From Streptococcus suis (lineage in GTDB: Bacteria; Bacillota; Bacilli; Lactobacillales; Streptococcaceae): a stretch of DNA of 64,000 nt. How positions within the stretch are numbered: the stretch's first letter is position 1; the number at the start of each line of letters is the position of its first letter. Where the stretch lies: contig NZ_JAMWEL010000011.1 of NCBI RefSeq assembly GCF_024509555.1, forward strand, positions 1-64,000, read 5' to 3'. The notes under the pieces are model-generated. The model was not told the origin of the DNA, did not search any database, and saw only the letters and a list, made by a program, of their open reading frames with translations. Positions 31,482-41,008 of the stretch are shown piece by piece. Made by a program: the position numbers and the translations under genes.

Positions 31482-32239
31482 ACGTTTCAGTAGATAACCT
31501 GTCCCTAGCCCTTGTGTTCGGGCTGGTCTTGGTGGCAATTAGCATCAGCCAAAAGGAAAAACTGGGCTTGACCAAGGATATTTTCATGGCCGTTGTCAGA
31601 ACTGTCCTTCAGCTGATTTTTGTCGGCTACATTCTCAAGTTTATCTTCCAAGCCTCCAATGTCTTTCTCAGCTTGGCAATGGTTTTGATTATTCTCTACA
31701 ATGCCAGTGTCCAAGCCAACAAACGCAATCCCAATAGCAAGAAATCCCTGCTTCATCCCTTTCTAGCCCTGCTTGCTTCGACTGGTTTGACTCTGACAAT
31801 CCTGATTTTATCAGGGGCAATTCAGTTTATTCCTTCGCAGGTCATTCCCATTTCAGGGATGTTGGCTAGTAATGCTATGACGGCCATCGGCCTGTCCTAT
31901 CGGGCTATGTACAAGTCTTTCACAGACAACCGCCAACAAGTCTTGGAAAAATTAAGTCTGGGAGCAACTGTCAAATTGGCTTCACAGGATATTTTGCGAG
32001 AGGCTATCAAAACAGGTATGCAGCCCACCATTGACTCAGCCAAGACAGTCGGTCTGGTCAGCCTACCTGGAATGATGTCTGGTCTGATTTTTGCAGGAGT
32101 AGATCCGGTCCATGCCATTCGTTATCAGATTATGGTCATGTTCATGTTGCTGTCTGCGACCAGTCTGGCTTCTGTGATTGCCTCCTACGCTGCCTACAAA
32201 ACTTATTTTACCGACAAGGCCCAGTTGGAGTTTGAATAA
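31478..32239 (+). CDS. fetB: FetB-like ABC permease (UPF0014)
   Basis: A 253-aa integral membrane protein with about seven helices, including the conserved MISGMLASNAM-type segment (ISGMLASNAMTAIGLSYRAM) and GLVSLPGMMSGLIFAGVDP. These are hallmarks of the UPF0014/FetB family. It overlaps fetA by 4 bp. It ends the operon at the terminator at 32251. Confidence 0.9.
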   Translation: MNVSVDNLSLALVFGLVLVAISISQKEKLGLTKDIFMAVVRTVLQLIFVGYILKFIFQASNVFLSLAMVLIILYNASVQANKRNPNSKKSLLHPFLALLASTGLTLTILILSGAIQFIPSQVIPISGMLASNAMTAIGLSYRAMYKSFTDNRQQVLEKLSLGATVKLASQDILREAIKTGMQPTIDSAKTVGLVSLPGMMSGLIFAGVDPVHAIRYQIMVMFMLLSATSLASVIASYAAYKTYFTDKAQLEFE

Positions 32240-32250
32240 GAATACCTTGT

Positions 32251-32285
32251 AAACTGCATGTGGAGTGACCACATGTAGTTTTTAT
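32251..32285 (+). terminator. Intrinsic terminator of fetAB
   Basis: AAACTgCATGTGG / CCACATGTAGTTTTT. Confidence 0.85.
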
Positions 32286-32396
32286 ATCTTAGAACGGTAC
32301 TCACAAGTGAAGTGCTTTAATATATGAAGTAGTTTTTTGAGGGAATAATGACTGTATGTTGAAAAAACTCTCAGCCCATACTCGTTTTTTATTCTA

Positions 32397-32425
32397 TTGA
32401 CCAACGTTCGTTTTTCTGCTAATAT
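32397..32425 (+). promoter_or_regulatory. Promoter of sstT
   Basis: TTGACC (32397-32402), 17-base spacer, TAATAT (32420-32425). It occupies the open frame upstream of the TTG start, which excludes the earlier starts. Confidence 0.7.
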
Positions 32426-32453
32426 GGAAAAATGTTTGTTTGGAGGGAATTGT

Positions 32454-33659
32454 TTGAAAAATATAATTTCTATTTGGAAAAAGATGAGTTTAATTCGGAA
32501 AATCAGTATTGGGGTCTTTTTAGGATTAGTCTTGGGATTGAGTGTGCCTCAGTTTACGATGATTTCTCTCTTAGGAAGTCTCTTTGTTGGAGCTTTAAAA
32601 GCTATTGCCCCACTTTTGGTATTGACACTGGTTGCCCACGCCCTGTCTCAGGCACCAGAAGGTCAGAAAAATAATATTCGGACTATTCTCTTCCTATACT
32701 TAATTGGTACTTTTGCAGCAGCAAGCGTTGCGGTTATTGCCAGTTATCTGTTTCCATTAACATTGGTTCTTACCGAGGCAGCTGCGACAGAAATTTCGCC
32801 ACCACAGGGGATTTCAGAAGTATTTCAAGACTTATTATTGAACATTGTTGACAATCCAATCAGTGCGCTAGCAAACGCTAACTATATTGGAGTATTATCT
32901 TGGGCAGCTATTTTTGGTCTTGCCTTTCGGAACGCTAGTCAACACACCAAGGATTTATTGCAATCAACAGCAGAAGTGACTTCTAAAGTCGTCAGTTGGA
33001 TTATTGGACTAGCACCTTTCGGTATCTTGGGCTTAGTTTTTGATACAATTGCAAATAATGGATTGGCAGCACTAAAAAACTACGGTCTGCTGCTATTGGT
33101 GCTGGTAGGTTGTATGATTTTTGTAGCACTTGTTGTTAATCCCTTGATTGCCTTTCTTGTTATGAAGAAAAATCCGTACCCTCTCATATTAGAATGTCTT
33201 CGCGTTAGCGGTGTAACAGCATTTTTCACAAGAAGTTCGGCTGCCAATATTCCAGTCAATATGCAGCTGGCTAAACGATTAGGAGTTGACTCAGATACTT
33301 ATTCCGTATCCATTCCCTTGGGTGCGACAGTGAACATGGCAGGAGCCGCCATTACCATCAATATTTTGACAATGGCTGCGGTAAATACACTTGGTATCAC
33401 AGTTGATTTCAGTTCGGCCCTTCTTTTATCTGTTGTCGCATCTCTATCAGCTGCAGGTGCATCAGGTGTAGCAGGAGGCTCGCTTCTCCTCATTCCAGTA
33501 GCATGTAGCCTATTTGGTATTCCAAATGAAATCGCCATGCAGGTTGTTGGAGTAGGATTTGTAGTCGGAGTGATTCAAGATTCTTGTGAAACAGCCCTCA
33601 ACTCATCAACCGATGTCTTGTTTACAGTTGTAGCAGAACGATCTGCTTGGAAAAAATAA
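32454..33659 (+). CDS. sstT: Serine/threonine:sodium symporter SstT
   Basis: Dicarboxylate/amino acid:cation symporter of about 401 aa that takes up serine and threonine with sodium. It has eight to nine membrane segments, the reentrant-loop motifs [12 protein letters not shown] and [15 protein letters not shown], and the C-terminal [18 protein letters not shown] that sets SstT apart from glutamate carriers. The start is TTG 32454: GGAGGGAATTG gives perfect spacing, while the frame upstream overlaps the promoter. Single-gene unit with a terminator at 33664. Confidence 0.92.
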   Translation: MKNIISIWKKMSLIRKISIGVFLGLVLGLSVPQFTMISLLGSLFVGALKAIAPLLVLTLVAHALSQAPEGQKNNIRTILFLYLIGTFAAASVAVIASYLFPLTLVLTEAAATEISPPQGISEVFQDLLLNIVDNPISALANANYIGVLSWAAIFGLAFRNASQHTKDLLQSTAEVTSKVVSWIIGLAPFGILGLVFDTIANNGLAALKNYGLLLLVLVGCMIFVALVVNPLIAFLVMKKNPYPLILECLRVSGVTAFFTRSSAANIPVNMQLAKRLGVDSDTYSVSIPLGATVNMAGAAITINILTMAAVNTLGITVDFSSALLLSVVASLSAAGASGVAGGSLLLIPVACSLFGIPNEIAMQVVGVGFVVGVIQDSCETALNSSTDVLFTVVAERSAWKK

Positions 33660-33663
33660 AAAG

Positions 33664-33686
33664 AAGTTGGGAGACCAACTTTTTTT
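33664..33686 (+). terminator. Intrinsic terminator of sstT
   Basis: AAGTTGG-GAGA-CCAACTTTTTTT. Confidence 0.85.
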
Positions 33687-33759
33687 CTTCGCTTTACTTC
33701 TGAAATCTCTTTCATTTTATGATAAAATAGACTTACTTTGATACTGAAAAGGAGAACAT

Positions 33760-35160
33760 ATGACAGTAGATTTTAGAGCAGAGTTTGACAAACGCAAAGA
33801 TGAGTTTCTAGCGGACCTCTTTGACCTTCTCCGCATCAATTCTGAGCGTGACGACAGCCAGGCAGATGCCCAGCACCCATTTGGGCCAGGACCAGTACGT
33901 GCCTTGGACAAGTTTCTAGAAATTGCTCAGCGTGATGGCTATCCGACTAAAAATGTTGATAACTACGCAGGTCACTTTGAATTTGGCGAGGGTGACGAAG
34001 TCCTTGGTATTTTCGGTCACTTGGACGTGGTGCCAGCAGGTAGCGGTTGGAACACCGACCCATACGAGCCGCAAATCATCGACGGTAAGCTCTTTGCCCG
34101 CGGATCCTCTGACGACAAAGGACCGACCATGGCTTGCTACTACGGCTTGAAAATCATCAAGGAGTTGGGCCTTCCGACCTCTAAAAAAGTCCGCTTCATC
34201 GTCGGTACTGATGAGGAGTCAGGCTGGGCGGACATGGATTACTACTTTGAGCACGTCGGCCTACCATTGCCAGACTTCGGTTTCTCGCCTGATGCTGAGT
34301 TCCCGATTATCAACGGAGAAAAGGGCAATATCACAGCTTATCTTCATTTTGCGGGGGAAAATAGCGGAGCTGCTAAACTGCATTCCTTCACAGGCGGTTT
34401 GCGTGAGAATATGGTGCCTGAGTCTGCGACAGCTATCATTTCTGGCGACCTAGTAGACCTGGACAGCAAGTTGGCAGATTTCACAGCAGCCTATGGTCTA
34501 AAAGCTGACGCGAAAACCCTTGAAAACGGTCAAGTTCAAGTCACCGTCATCGGAAAATCAGCCCACGGTTCAACCCCAGAAGAAGGTGTCAACGGAGCAA
34601 CCTATTTGGCAAAATTCCTCAGCCAATTCGCCTTTGAGGGAGCTGCCAAAACCTATCTTGACTTGACAGGACAAGTCCTTCTGGAAGACCACGATGCCCA
34701 AAAACTCGGCGTAGCCATCTACGATGAGCAGATGGGTGCCCTTTCTATGAACGCAGGTGTCTTTAAGTTTGAAGAAACTTCATCTAACAACACCATTGCC
34801 CTCAACTTCCGTTATCCAAAAAATACCAACCCAGAAACCATTAAGGCTGGTTTGGAAAAACTTGGCGTGGAAGCTGTCAGCTTATCTGAACATGGTCATA
34901 CCCCACATTATTGCCCAATCGATGACCCAATGGTCGCAACCCTTCTGTCTGTTTATGAAAAACATACAGGTTTGAAAGGCCACGAACAAGTAATCGGTGG
35001 TGGTACATTCGGCCGCTTGCTCAAACGTGGTGTAGCTTACGGAGCGATGTTCCCAGGCGATGTCAATACCATGCACCAAGCCAACGAATTTATCGAAGTT
35101 GAGCAACTCTACCGTGCCGCTGCTATTTACGCAGAAGCTATCTACGAACTCATTAAGTAA
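33760..35160 (+). CDS. pepV: Dipeptidase PepV
   Basis: Zinc-dependent cytoplasmic dipeptidase of the M20 family (466 aa, usual length). Metal-binding motifs are GHLDVVPAG, GSSDDKGP (bridging Asp) and DEESGWAD (catalytic Glu). The lid domain includes KSAHGSTPEEGVNGA, and the C-terminal ligand lies in MHQANEF. It completes breakdown of imported oligopeptides. AAGGAGAACAT precedes the ATG. It shares the region with a GNAT gene after a terminator. Confidence 0.95.
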   Translation: MTVDFRAEFDKRKDEFLADLFDLLRINSERDDSQADAQHPFGPGPVRALDKFLEIAQRDGYPTKNVDNYAGHFEFGEGDEVLGIFGHLDVVPAGSGWNTDPYEPQIIDGKLFARGSSDDKGPTMACYYGLKIIKELGLPTSKKVRFIVGTDEESGWADMDYYFEHVGLPLPDFGFSPDAEFPIINGEKGNITAYLHFAGENSGAAKLHSFTGGLRENMVPESATAIISGDLVDLDSKLADFTAAYGLKADAKTLENGQVQVTVIGKSAHGSTPEEGVNGATYLAKFLSQFAFEGAAKTYLDLTGQVLLEDHDAQKLGVAIYDEQMGALSMNAGVFKFEETSSNNTIALNFRYPKNTNPETIKAGLEKLGVEAVSLSEHGHTPHYCPIDDPMVATLLSVYEKHTGLKGHEQVIGGGTFGRLLKRGVAYGAMFPGDVNTMHQANEFIEVEQLYRAAAIYAEAIYELIK

Positions 35161-35166
35161 TACATG

Positions 35167-35190
35167 AAGACGGGTACGCCCGTCTTTTTT
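35167..35190 (+). terminator. Intrinsic terminator of pepV
   Basis: AAGACGGG / CCCGTCTTTTTT. Confidence 0.85.
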
Positions 35191-35200
35191 AGGAGGAATT

Positions 35201-35659
35201 ATGGAACTGAAAGAACTTTGTTTTTCAGACATGGAGATGGTTAAAGAATTATTTTTATCTGTTTTCAGCCAAGAACCTTGGAATGATGATTGGTCAGATG
35301 AGGAACAATTAGATTGCTACATAGGCGATTTACTGGGACACTCAAGAGCACTCTGTTTTGGCTTGTTTGACCAGGAAAAATTGATAGGTCTGTCACTTGG
35401 TTACATTCGCTATTGGTATGAGGGAACAGAGTATCGAATTGAAGAGTTCTGCATTTCCCGTGATTACCAAGGACAAGGACACGGTGTTAGATTATTAGCT
35501 GATATTGAGAAGCAGTTAGCTGATAGAAAAATTGTTCATATTCTTCTGCAAACCGAACGCAACCTTCCGGCCTATTCTTTCTACAAAAAATGCGGTTTCC
35601 GAGCCTTAGAAGAAGATGTGACCATGGTCAAGAAAGTAGGACATCATGGAACTTGCTGA
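35201..35659 (+). CDS. GNAT-family N-acetyltransferase
   Basis: A 152-aa acetyltransferase. The acetyl-CoA loop is SRDYQGQGHGVRLLADIE (about residues 87-104), preceded by the strand EYRIEEFCI and followed by PAYSFYKKCGF, the usual motif B end. Substrate unknown; the size is normal for small-molecule or antibiotic-type GNATs. GGAGGAATT precedes the ATG. It overlaps the next gene by 14 bp. Confidence 0.88.
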   Translation: MELKELCFSDMEMVKELFLSVFSQEPWNDDWSDEEQLDCYIGDLLGHSRALCFGLFDQEKLIGLSLGYIRYWYEGTEYRIEEFCISRDYQGQGHGVRLLADIEKQLADRKIVHILLQTERNLPAYSFYKKCGFRALEEDVTMVKKVGHHGTC

Positions 35660-36224
35660 GATTCGTCAAGCCATCATTGAGGATGTTGCGAACCGAGACT
35701 TTACGAACAAGGGAATAGCTCCCCTTTTCCAAGCCCCTTCAACCGCAAAAATTCTTATTATTGGACAGGCACCTGGCTTGAAAACCCAGGAAAAAGGGCG
35801 TTTATTTGACGACGCCAGTGGTGATAACCTCCGTCAATGGTTGGGCGTGGATCGACAGACTTTTTATAAATCGGGTCATTTTGCTATTCTTCCTATGGAT
35901 TTCTATTATCCAGGAAAGGGGAGGTCTGGGGATTTGCCGCCTCGCAAGGATTTTGCGCCCAAATGGCACCCACTTATTCTGGACCAACTGCCAGAGCTTG
36001 AGCTGACCATATTGGTAGGCAATTATGCTCAAGAATATTATTTAGAAAAATCCCAAAGGAACCTGACGGAGAGAGTGAAGCATGCAGATGATTACCTTCC
36101 CACCTATTTTCCTTTGCCCCATCCGTCACCTAGAAACAATATCTGGCAGGCAAAGAATCCCTGGTTTCAAGCGGAAATCATTCCAAACTTACAAAATATA
36201 CTTATGCAAATACTTGAAAAATAA
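35646..36224 (+). CDS. Uracil-DNA glycosylase family protein
   Basis: A 192-aa protein of the uracil-DNA glycosylase superfamily (family 4/5-like). ILIIGQAPGLKTQEKGRLFDDASG (about 35-58) is the uracil-binding motif with the GQAPG loop, and FPLPHPSPRNN (about 155-165) is the second active-site motif with the conserved His. Other superfamily members remove uracil from DNA, but this clade is less well characterised and some members act on other bases. It overlaps the GNAT gene by 14 bp. Confidence 0.85.
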   Translation: MELAEIRQAIIEDVANRDFTNKGIAPLFQAPSTAKILIIGQAPGLKTQEKGRLFDDASGDNLRQWLGVDRQTFYKSGHFAILPMDFYYPGKGRSGDLPPRKDFAPKWHPLILDQLPELELTILVGNYAQEYYLEKSQRNLTERVKHADDYLPTYFPLPHPSPRNNIWQAKNPWFQAEIIPNLQNILMQILEK

Positions 36225-36281
36225 GGTAAAAATGATACAATAATATAAAGAAACTGTTTCTACCTTCAGAGGAGGTGCCGT

Positions 36282-37058
36282 ATGAAAAAGTATCTGTTCT
36301 ATTTATTAGGTTTCTTGCTTTTATTGTTCAGTCTAGGTCAGGCTAGTCTGGTAGGAGCTGAGGGAATTCCGGCCCGTCCAATTGATACGACGGTGGTTGA
36401 TGAAACCCAGCTTCTTTCCAGTGAAACAATTGCCAACATTGACCAGCTCAATCAGACCTGGGCAGCTAGCGAGCAACAACTGCAGGTTGGGGTCTATGTG
36501 ACCGAAAGTCTTTCTACTGATATTGAAAGTCTAGCCAACGCAACCTTCCGTGACTGGCAGGTTGGCTTTGCAGGAACGGACAACGGTATTCTCTTGGTGA
36601 TTACCATAGCCGACAGGGAATTTCGGATAGAAACCTCTGACAATGCTGCAACGGTGTTGACAGATGTGGAAGCCAAGGATATTCTGGAAAATGCTAGGGA
36701 GTTTTTCCGTCAGGAAGATTATGATGGAGGGGTAACCTATATTGTCCAATCCATCGGAGATCGCTTCTACGGGACTAGTCTAGGTCAGGAACAGCTGGCT
36801 GCCATGGAAGAAAGGACCAGTGCGGAAAGTGATAGTTTTGTATTGTTTTTAATTCTAATACTAATCTTTATAATTTTTGGAATTATTGATAAGGCTAGCC
36901 GTGGTCGAGGCGGTGGTCCAGGTAATCTGCTCTGGATGTTGGTAGATGACTACCATCATTACCACAACAATCATTCTTCCCATTCTTCATCATCCTATAG
37001 TGGAGGTGGATGGTCTGGAGGCGGTGGAGGAGGCGGTGGAGCCTCATCTGGTTGGTAA
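36282..37058 (+). CDS. TPM-domain (YgcG-like) membrane protein
   Basis: A 258-aa protein with an N-terminal signal peptide (residues 1 to about 26, cleavage near VGA-EG), a TPM domain outside the membrane (about 30-165; VVDETQLLSSETIANIDQLN, GILLVITIADREFRIET), one membrane helix (about 186-203), and a cytoplasmic or surface tail rich in His/Ser and then Gly (WSGGGGGGGG type). TPM proteins are often paired with LemA, as here. The pair is associated with membrane-protein quality control in other bacteria. CAGAGGAGGTGCC precedes the ATG. Confidence 0.88.
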   Translation: MKKYLFYLLGFLLLLFSLGQASLVGAEGIPARPIDTTVVDETQLLSSETIANIDQLNQTWAASEQQLQVGVYVTESLSTDIESLANATFRDWQVGFAGTDNGILLVITIADREFRIETSDNAATVLTDVEAKDILENAREFFRQEDYDGGVTYIVQSIGDRFYGTSLGQEQLAAMEERTSAESDSFVLFLILILIFIIFGIIDKASRGRGGGPGNLLWMLVDDYHHYHNNHSSHSSSSYSGGGWSGGGGGGGGASSGW

Positions 37059-37076
37059 GAAAAGAAAGGAAAGTAT

Positions 37077-37658
37077 ATGAAAAAGAAATGGTTAGCCATA
37101 CTAATTCCAGTTTTCGCTCTGCTATTTTTAGGAATGGGAGTAGTCGGTCAATACAATGGGCTGGTCGATAGCCATGCAGAAGTGGAAAATGCCCAGGCCA
37201 ATGTGGACACCCAGCTCCAACGGCGCTATGATCTGATACCGAATGTCGTGGCAGCAGTCAAGGGAGCCATGGAGCATGAGGAAGAGATTTTTACTGCCAT
37301 AGCGGATGCGCGTGCGAAAATTGGCTCCAGCCAAGTGGGAACCAGCGACTACAATCAGGCACAAAGTCAGCTGGATTCGGCAGTGTCTCGCTTGCTGATG
37401 GTGACAGAAAATTATCCGCAATTAACAGCCAATCAACAGGTATCTGACCTCATTACCGAGCTAGAGGGGACTGAAAATCGGATTTTGGTTGCCCGCAAGG
37501 ATTATAATGCGGTGGCAACGGCCTACAATAAAAAAATCAAACGATTTCCGACATCTATCTATGCCAACCTGTTTGGCTATGAAAAAGTCGACCTGTTCCA
37601 AGCTAGTACAGATGCGGCGACAACCGTGCCAAGTGTGGATTTACAAGATGAAGAATAA
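37077..37658 (+). CDS. lemA: LemA family protein
   Basis: A 193-aa protein. The N-terminal membrane anchor (about 5-22) is followed by the LemA core with YNGLVDSHAEVENAQANVDTQLQRRYDLIPNVVAAVKG, the family's most conserved stretch, and FPTSIYANLFGYEKVDLFQ near the end. All-helical, probably outside-facing. Cotranscribed with the TPM gene 18 bp upstream. Confidence 0.93.
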   Translation: MKKKWLAILIPVFALLFLGMGVVGQYNGLVDSHAEVENAQANVDTQLQRRYDLIPNVVAAVKGAMEHEEEIFTAIADARAKIGSSQVGTSDYNQAQSQLDSAVSRLLMVTENYPQLTANQQVSDLITELEGTENRILVARKDYNAVATAYNKKIKRFPTSIYANLFGYEKVDLFQASTDAATTVPSVDLQDEE

Positions 37659-37690
37659 AGAACTCGGCTAACTGAGCCGAGTTCTTTATT
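37658..37690. terminator. Bidirectional terminator
   Basis: AAGAACTCGGCT / AGCCGAGTTCTT, perfect 12-bp stem between convergent genes. Confidence 0.9.
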
Positions 37691-38767
37691 TTATGGATTG
37701 ATCCAAACTCCAGAAACGTAGTCTTCTGACAGAGTGGTCTGGCTGATAATTTTTTGACTCTTCATATCATAGATAAGGAGTTGATTTGCCAAAATAATCA
37801 TTAAGCGCTTATCATCGATTTGACGGATATGGTCAATGTAGTGAGGACGGGGATTTAAGTCCTTCAAAGTATGGTAGGAATGCTCGCCAGTTTGGGTATT
37901 GTAAATAGTAAAGGAAAGTGGGCTAAACATACCATTTTGATGTTCGATGAGGAGAAGCTTCTGGTCTTTGAGAGCATGGAGTGTGCTTGGTGAGGGGTGT
38001 TCTAAAGTTATTGACGAAAATGTTCTTGTTTTTGTATCAAAGGTTAGGAGTTCGGATGACTGTTCAATGTTCTCATACTCACTTGTTTTTTTTCCTAAAT
38101 TTGGGAGATAGATGGTTCCATTGAGCAAAAGCCCTTCTCCAGTTGCTATGGTATTGTCATACTTGAATACCTCTTGTTTTGAAAAATCTTTCTTATCAAA
38201 TACAATCAAGACATTTTCTTCGGGTCCTTCTTGGGTAAAATCTTTCACAAAGCCAGTTAAATAGACTGACGTTTGGTCTGTCATGACTGGAGCATTTGGA
38301 ATGAAGTCATCGTTTAATACGTGGGTTTGAACTGTTTCAAATTGCTTATCAAATTGCGCCAAAGTATGAAAGGGCCCTGCTGTATAAAAGTCTTGTCCAT
38401 CTGTTCCACTGATATAGCTACTATACTGACTCGGCTTTCGCAAGACAGTGCCAGTATTGAAATCGATGGATATCAGATTGTCGTTAATGAATTTTTGCTG
38501 ATCGTTGGCAAAGACTAGATACCGATTGTCTATGACATAATTTTCACCAGAGCCAAAATAGCCTTCTGAATTCATTTTTTGGGTATGTAGCAGCTCTGGT
38601 TCTTGACCATTTAGCTGAAAGGTTTCGACCTTACCGGGATAAACCAAGTAAAAATCAGCATTCTCAGTTAAGCTTATTTTGTTGTGCTGGTAGGCGTAGA
38701 GTTTCCAACTGATAAAGGGAAAAACAAGGCAGGATAGAAGTGCAATACAGATGATGATTTTTTTCAT
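37691..38767 (-). CDS. Hypothetical membrane-anchored protein, beta-propeller-like
   Basis: A 358-aa protein. A Lys-started hydrophobic N-terminus (residues 1-22) is either a signal peptide or a membrane anchor; I see no lipobox. The rest consists of repeated beta-rich segments (for example NRYLVFANDQQ, TGTVLRKPSQYSS, GTIYLPNLGKK, DQKLLLIEHQNG, DDKRLMIILANQLLIYDMKS) that look like blades of a beta-propeller. No enzymatic motif is seen. GGAGGTCTTCCC precedes the ATG. It is a single gene with the shared terminator at 37658. Confidence 0.78.
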   Translation of the reverse strand: MKKIIICIALLSCLVFPFISWKLYAYQHNKISLTENADFYLVYPGKVETFQLNGQEPELLHTQKMNSEGYFGSGENYVIDNRYLVFANDQQKFINDNLISIDFNTGTVLRKPSQYSSYISGTDGQDFYTAGPFHTLAQFDKQFETVQTHVLNDDFIPNAPVMTDQTSVYLTGFVKDFTQEGPEENVLIVFDKKDFSKQEVFKYDNTIATGEGLLLNGTIYLPNLGKKTSEYENIEQSSELLTFDTKTRTFSSITLEHPSPSTLHALKDQKLLLIEHQNGMFSPLSFTIYNTQTGEHSYHTLKDLNPRPHYIDHIRQIDDKRLMIILANQLLIYDMKSQKIISQTTLSEDYVSGVWINP

Positions 38768-39098
38768 GGGAAGACCTCCTTTAACTATTTAGTATAGCAT
38801 ATTTGGTAAATCTATACAATAAATAATATATCAATGGATTAAATTTTGGTGATTTCTATATACCGAAGCTGAAGATTGAATGGACGGCTTGACTACAAAA
38901 TGGTTCTGCTCTATATTGGCGGCCTAGGTCTATATTTTCTTGATTGTCATTATATGAGTTTGGCTACATGGATATATTATTGAACAGTATAGATTTTTGA
39001 ATAAATCTACATCTACTATACGTTCTGCCATCTGTAACCGTGATTACTTCTTTTTATTCTGATAATAGAAAATAGATAATCGGTCATCAACCAATTAT
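38768..39098. other. Intergenic region, no gene seen
   Basis: About 330 AT-rich bases between the divergent 37691 gene and hemW. The only structure noticed is TAGATTT/AAATCTA around 38990-39010. No frame with a ribosome binding site is visible. Confidence 0.6.
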
Positions 39099-39099
39099 A

Positions 39100-39108
39100 T
39101 GCTATAAT
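39100..39108 (+). promoter_or_regulatory. Extended -10 of leaderless hemW
   Basis: TGC-TATAAT (TATAAT at 39103-39108), seven bases before ATG 39116; no ribosome binding site. Confidence 0.65.
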
Positions 39109-39115
39109 AGTTGGT

Positions 39116-40252
39116 ATGAAAAAACGACCGACATCCGCCTATATCCACATTCCATTTTGCACCCAGATTTGTTACTACTGTGACTTTTCCAAGGTCTTTA
39201 TCAAGAATCAGCCAGTTGACGAGTATTTGGAAGCCCTCATGGAAGAGGTCAAGTTTTACGACCTGCCAACCCTCCGCACACTTTATATCGGAGGCGGAAC
39301 ACCATCGGCTCTTTCGGCAGACCAGCTAGATTATCTCCTGACCAATCTAGAGGACTTGCTGGACTTGTCACAGCTGGAAGAATTCACTATTGAGGCCAAT
39401 CCAGGTGACTTGACGGCGGATAAGATTGCGGTTCTGAAAAAATCAAAGTGCAATCGAGTGTCGCTTGGCGTTCAGACCTTTGACGACCGTATGTTGAAAA
39501 AAATCGGTCGCAGTCACAACCAAGCCCAGATTTATGAAACCATTGCAGCTCTCAAGGAAGCAGGTTTTCACAACATTTCCATTGACCTGATTTATGCCCT
39601 ACCTGGTCAGACTATGGAGCAGGTGGTCGATAATGTCGCCAAGGCCTTGGAGCTGGACATTCCCCACATGAGCCTATATAGCTTGATTTTGGAGAACCAC
39701 ACGGTCTTCATGAACCGCCAGCGTCGTGGCAACCTCCATCTACCCAACGAAGATGTGGAGTCCGATATGTTCGACTACATCCTGCAAGAGTTGGAGAAAA
39801 ACGGCTTTGAGCACTACGAGATTTCCAACTTCACCAAGCCTGGCTTTGAAAGTCGCCATAATCTCATGTACTGGGACAACTCGGAATACTATGGTCTAGG
39901 AGCTGGAGCTTCAGGCTACATCGACGGCATGCGTTATCGCAACCGCGGCCCCATCCAGCACTACCTCAAGTCCATCCGCGAAAAAGGCCATTCTCGCTTA
40001 CACGAAGAATTCCTCAGCAAGACCGAGCAAATGGAAGAAGAGATGTTTTTAGGGCTACGGAAGAAAACTGGCGTGTCCATCGAGCGATTTGAGGAGAAGT
40101 TTGGTATTTCTTTTGAAGACCGCTATGGTCAGGTGGTCAGAGACTTGAAAAATGAAGGTCTCTTGCAAGAAGAAGACCGTTGGCTTCGGATGACTAAAAA
40201 GGGATTGTTTCTGGGCGATACAGTTGCTGAACGATTTATTATTACAGATTAG
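39116..40252 (+). CDS. hemW: Radical SAM heme chaperone HemW
   Basis: A 378-aa radical SAM protein. The iron-sulfur motif is CTQICYYCDF (CX3CX2C, residues about 15-22), preceded by YIHIPF; later motifs are LYIGGGTPSAL, RVSLGVQTF and HNLMYWDNSEYYGLGAGASGY. These mark HemW rather than true HemN, which has an extra Cys. HemW inserts heme into target proteins in other bacteria; streptococci do not make heme, so its client is unclear. Starts a run of closely spaced genes with the thioesterase and NUDIX genes. Confidence 0.92.
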   Translation: MKKRPTSAYIHIPFCTQICYYCDFSKVFIKNQPVDEYLEALMEEVKFYDLPTLRTLYIGGGTPSALSADQLDYLLTNLEDLLDLSQLEEFTIEANPGDLTADKIAVLKKSKCNRVSLGVQTFDDRMLKKIGRSHNQAQIYETIAALKEAGFHNISIDLIYALPGQTMEQVVDNVAKALELDIPHMSLYSLILENHTVFMNRQRRGNLHLPNEDVESDMFDYILQELEKNGFEHYEISNFTKPGFESRHNLMYWDNSEYYGLGAGASGYIDGMRYRNRGPIQHYLKSIREKGHSRLHEEFLSKTEQMEEEMFLGLRKKTGVSIERFEEKFGISFEDRYGQVVRDLKNEGLLQEEDRWLRMTKKGLFLGDTVAERFIITD

Positions 40253-40267
40253 AAAAGAGCAAAAAAG

Positions 40268-41008
40268 ATGGGCTTAACCTACCAAGAAAACTTCACCATT
40301 CCTTTTGATATGGTGGATGTCAAACAAGAAATCAAACTGCCTGACTTTATTTCCTACTGTCTTGGTGTGTCAGGTCGGCAGTCGGAAGAACTGGGTCGCA
40401 GTGACCTCTATGTTTTTCAGGAATTTGGCTTGATTTGGGTCGTGACAGACTATGAGCTGACTATTCAACGCCTGCCCAAGTACAATGAAACCATTACCAT
40501 TAAGACAGAAGCGGTTGTCTATAACAAGTTTTTCTGCCATCGGATGTTCTACATCTACGATGCAGCAGGCAATCTTTTGTTGGATATTCTCTGCTATTTT
40601 GTCCTGATTGATTTTGAAACTCGCAAGGTGGCGCCTGTGCCAGAAGATTTGATTGCTCCATATCAGTCTGAGCAGGTCAAGAAATTGCCTCGGGCTCCCA
40701 AGTATCAGCTCTTGGAAAATCCGTCTGTTCAAGAATTTCCTGTTCGCTATTTTGATTTGGATATGAATGGGCATGTCAATAATGGCAAGTACCTGGAATG
40801 GATGTATGAAGCACTGGGCTATGATTTTCTGCTCTGCCATGTCCCTAAAAAAATCCAACTCAAGTATCTTAAGGAGGTAGAGGCAACTAGCTTAGTGAGT
40901 TCGCGTATGTTGGCAGAAGCTGGTATCAGTCAGCATGAGATTGTGGTTGACGGGCATATCCATGCTCAAGCTGTCATAGAATGGAGGGAAAGTCATGTCG
41001 CAGGATAA
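40268..41008 (+). CDS. Acyl-ACP thioesterase
   Basis: A 246-aa member of the acyl-ACP thioesterase family (double hotdog fold, PF01643). RYFDLDMNGHVNNGKYLEWMYEAL (about 160-183) carries the catalytic-region Asp/Asn/His, and the N-terminal half has FQEFGLIWVVTDYELTI. It releases fatty acids from acyl carrier protein. It lies 15 bp after hemW and overlaps the NUDIX gene by 14 bp. Confidence 0.9.
   Translation: MGLTYQENFTIPFDMVDVKQEIKLPDFISYCLGVSGRQSEELGRSDLYVFQEFGLIWVVTDYELTIQRLPKYNETITIKTEAVVYNKFFCHRMFYIYDAAGNLLLDILCYFVLIDFETRKVAPVPEDLIAPYQSEQVKKLPRAPKYQLLENPSVQEFPVRYFDLDMNGHVNNGKYLEWMYEALGYDFLLCHVPKKIQLKYLKEVEATSLVSSRMLAEAGISQHEIVVDGHIHAQAVIEWRESHVAG

Noticed and set aside
36954..37058. His/Gly-rich tail of the TPM protein as a frameshift or assembly artefact
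   Set aside because: Glycine-rich tails ending in a Ser-Gly-Trp type end are normal for TPM/YgcG proteins.
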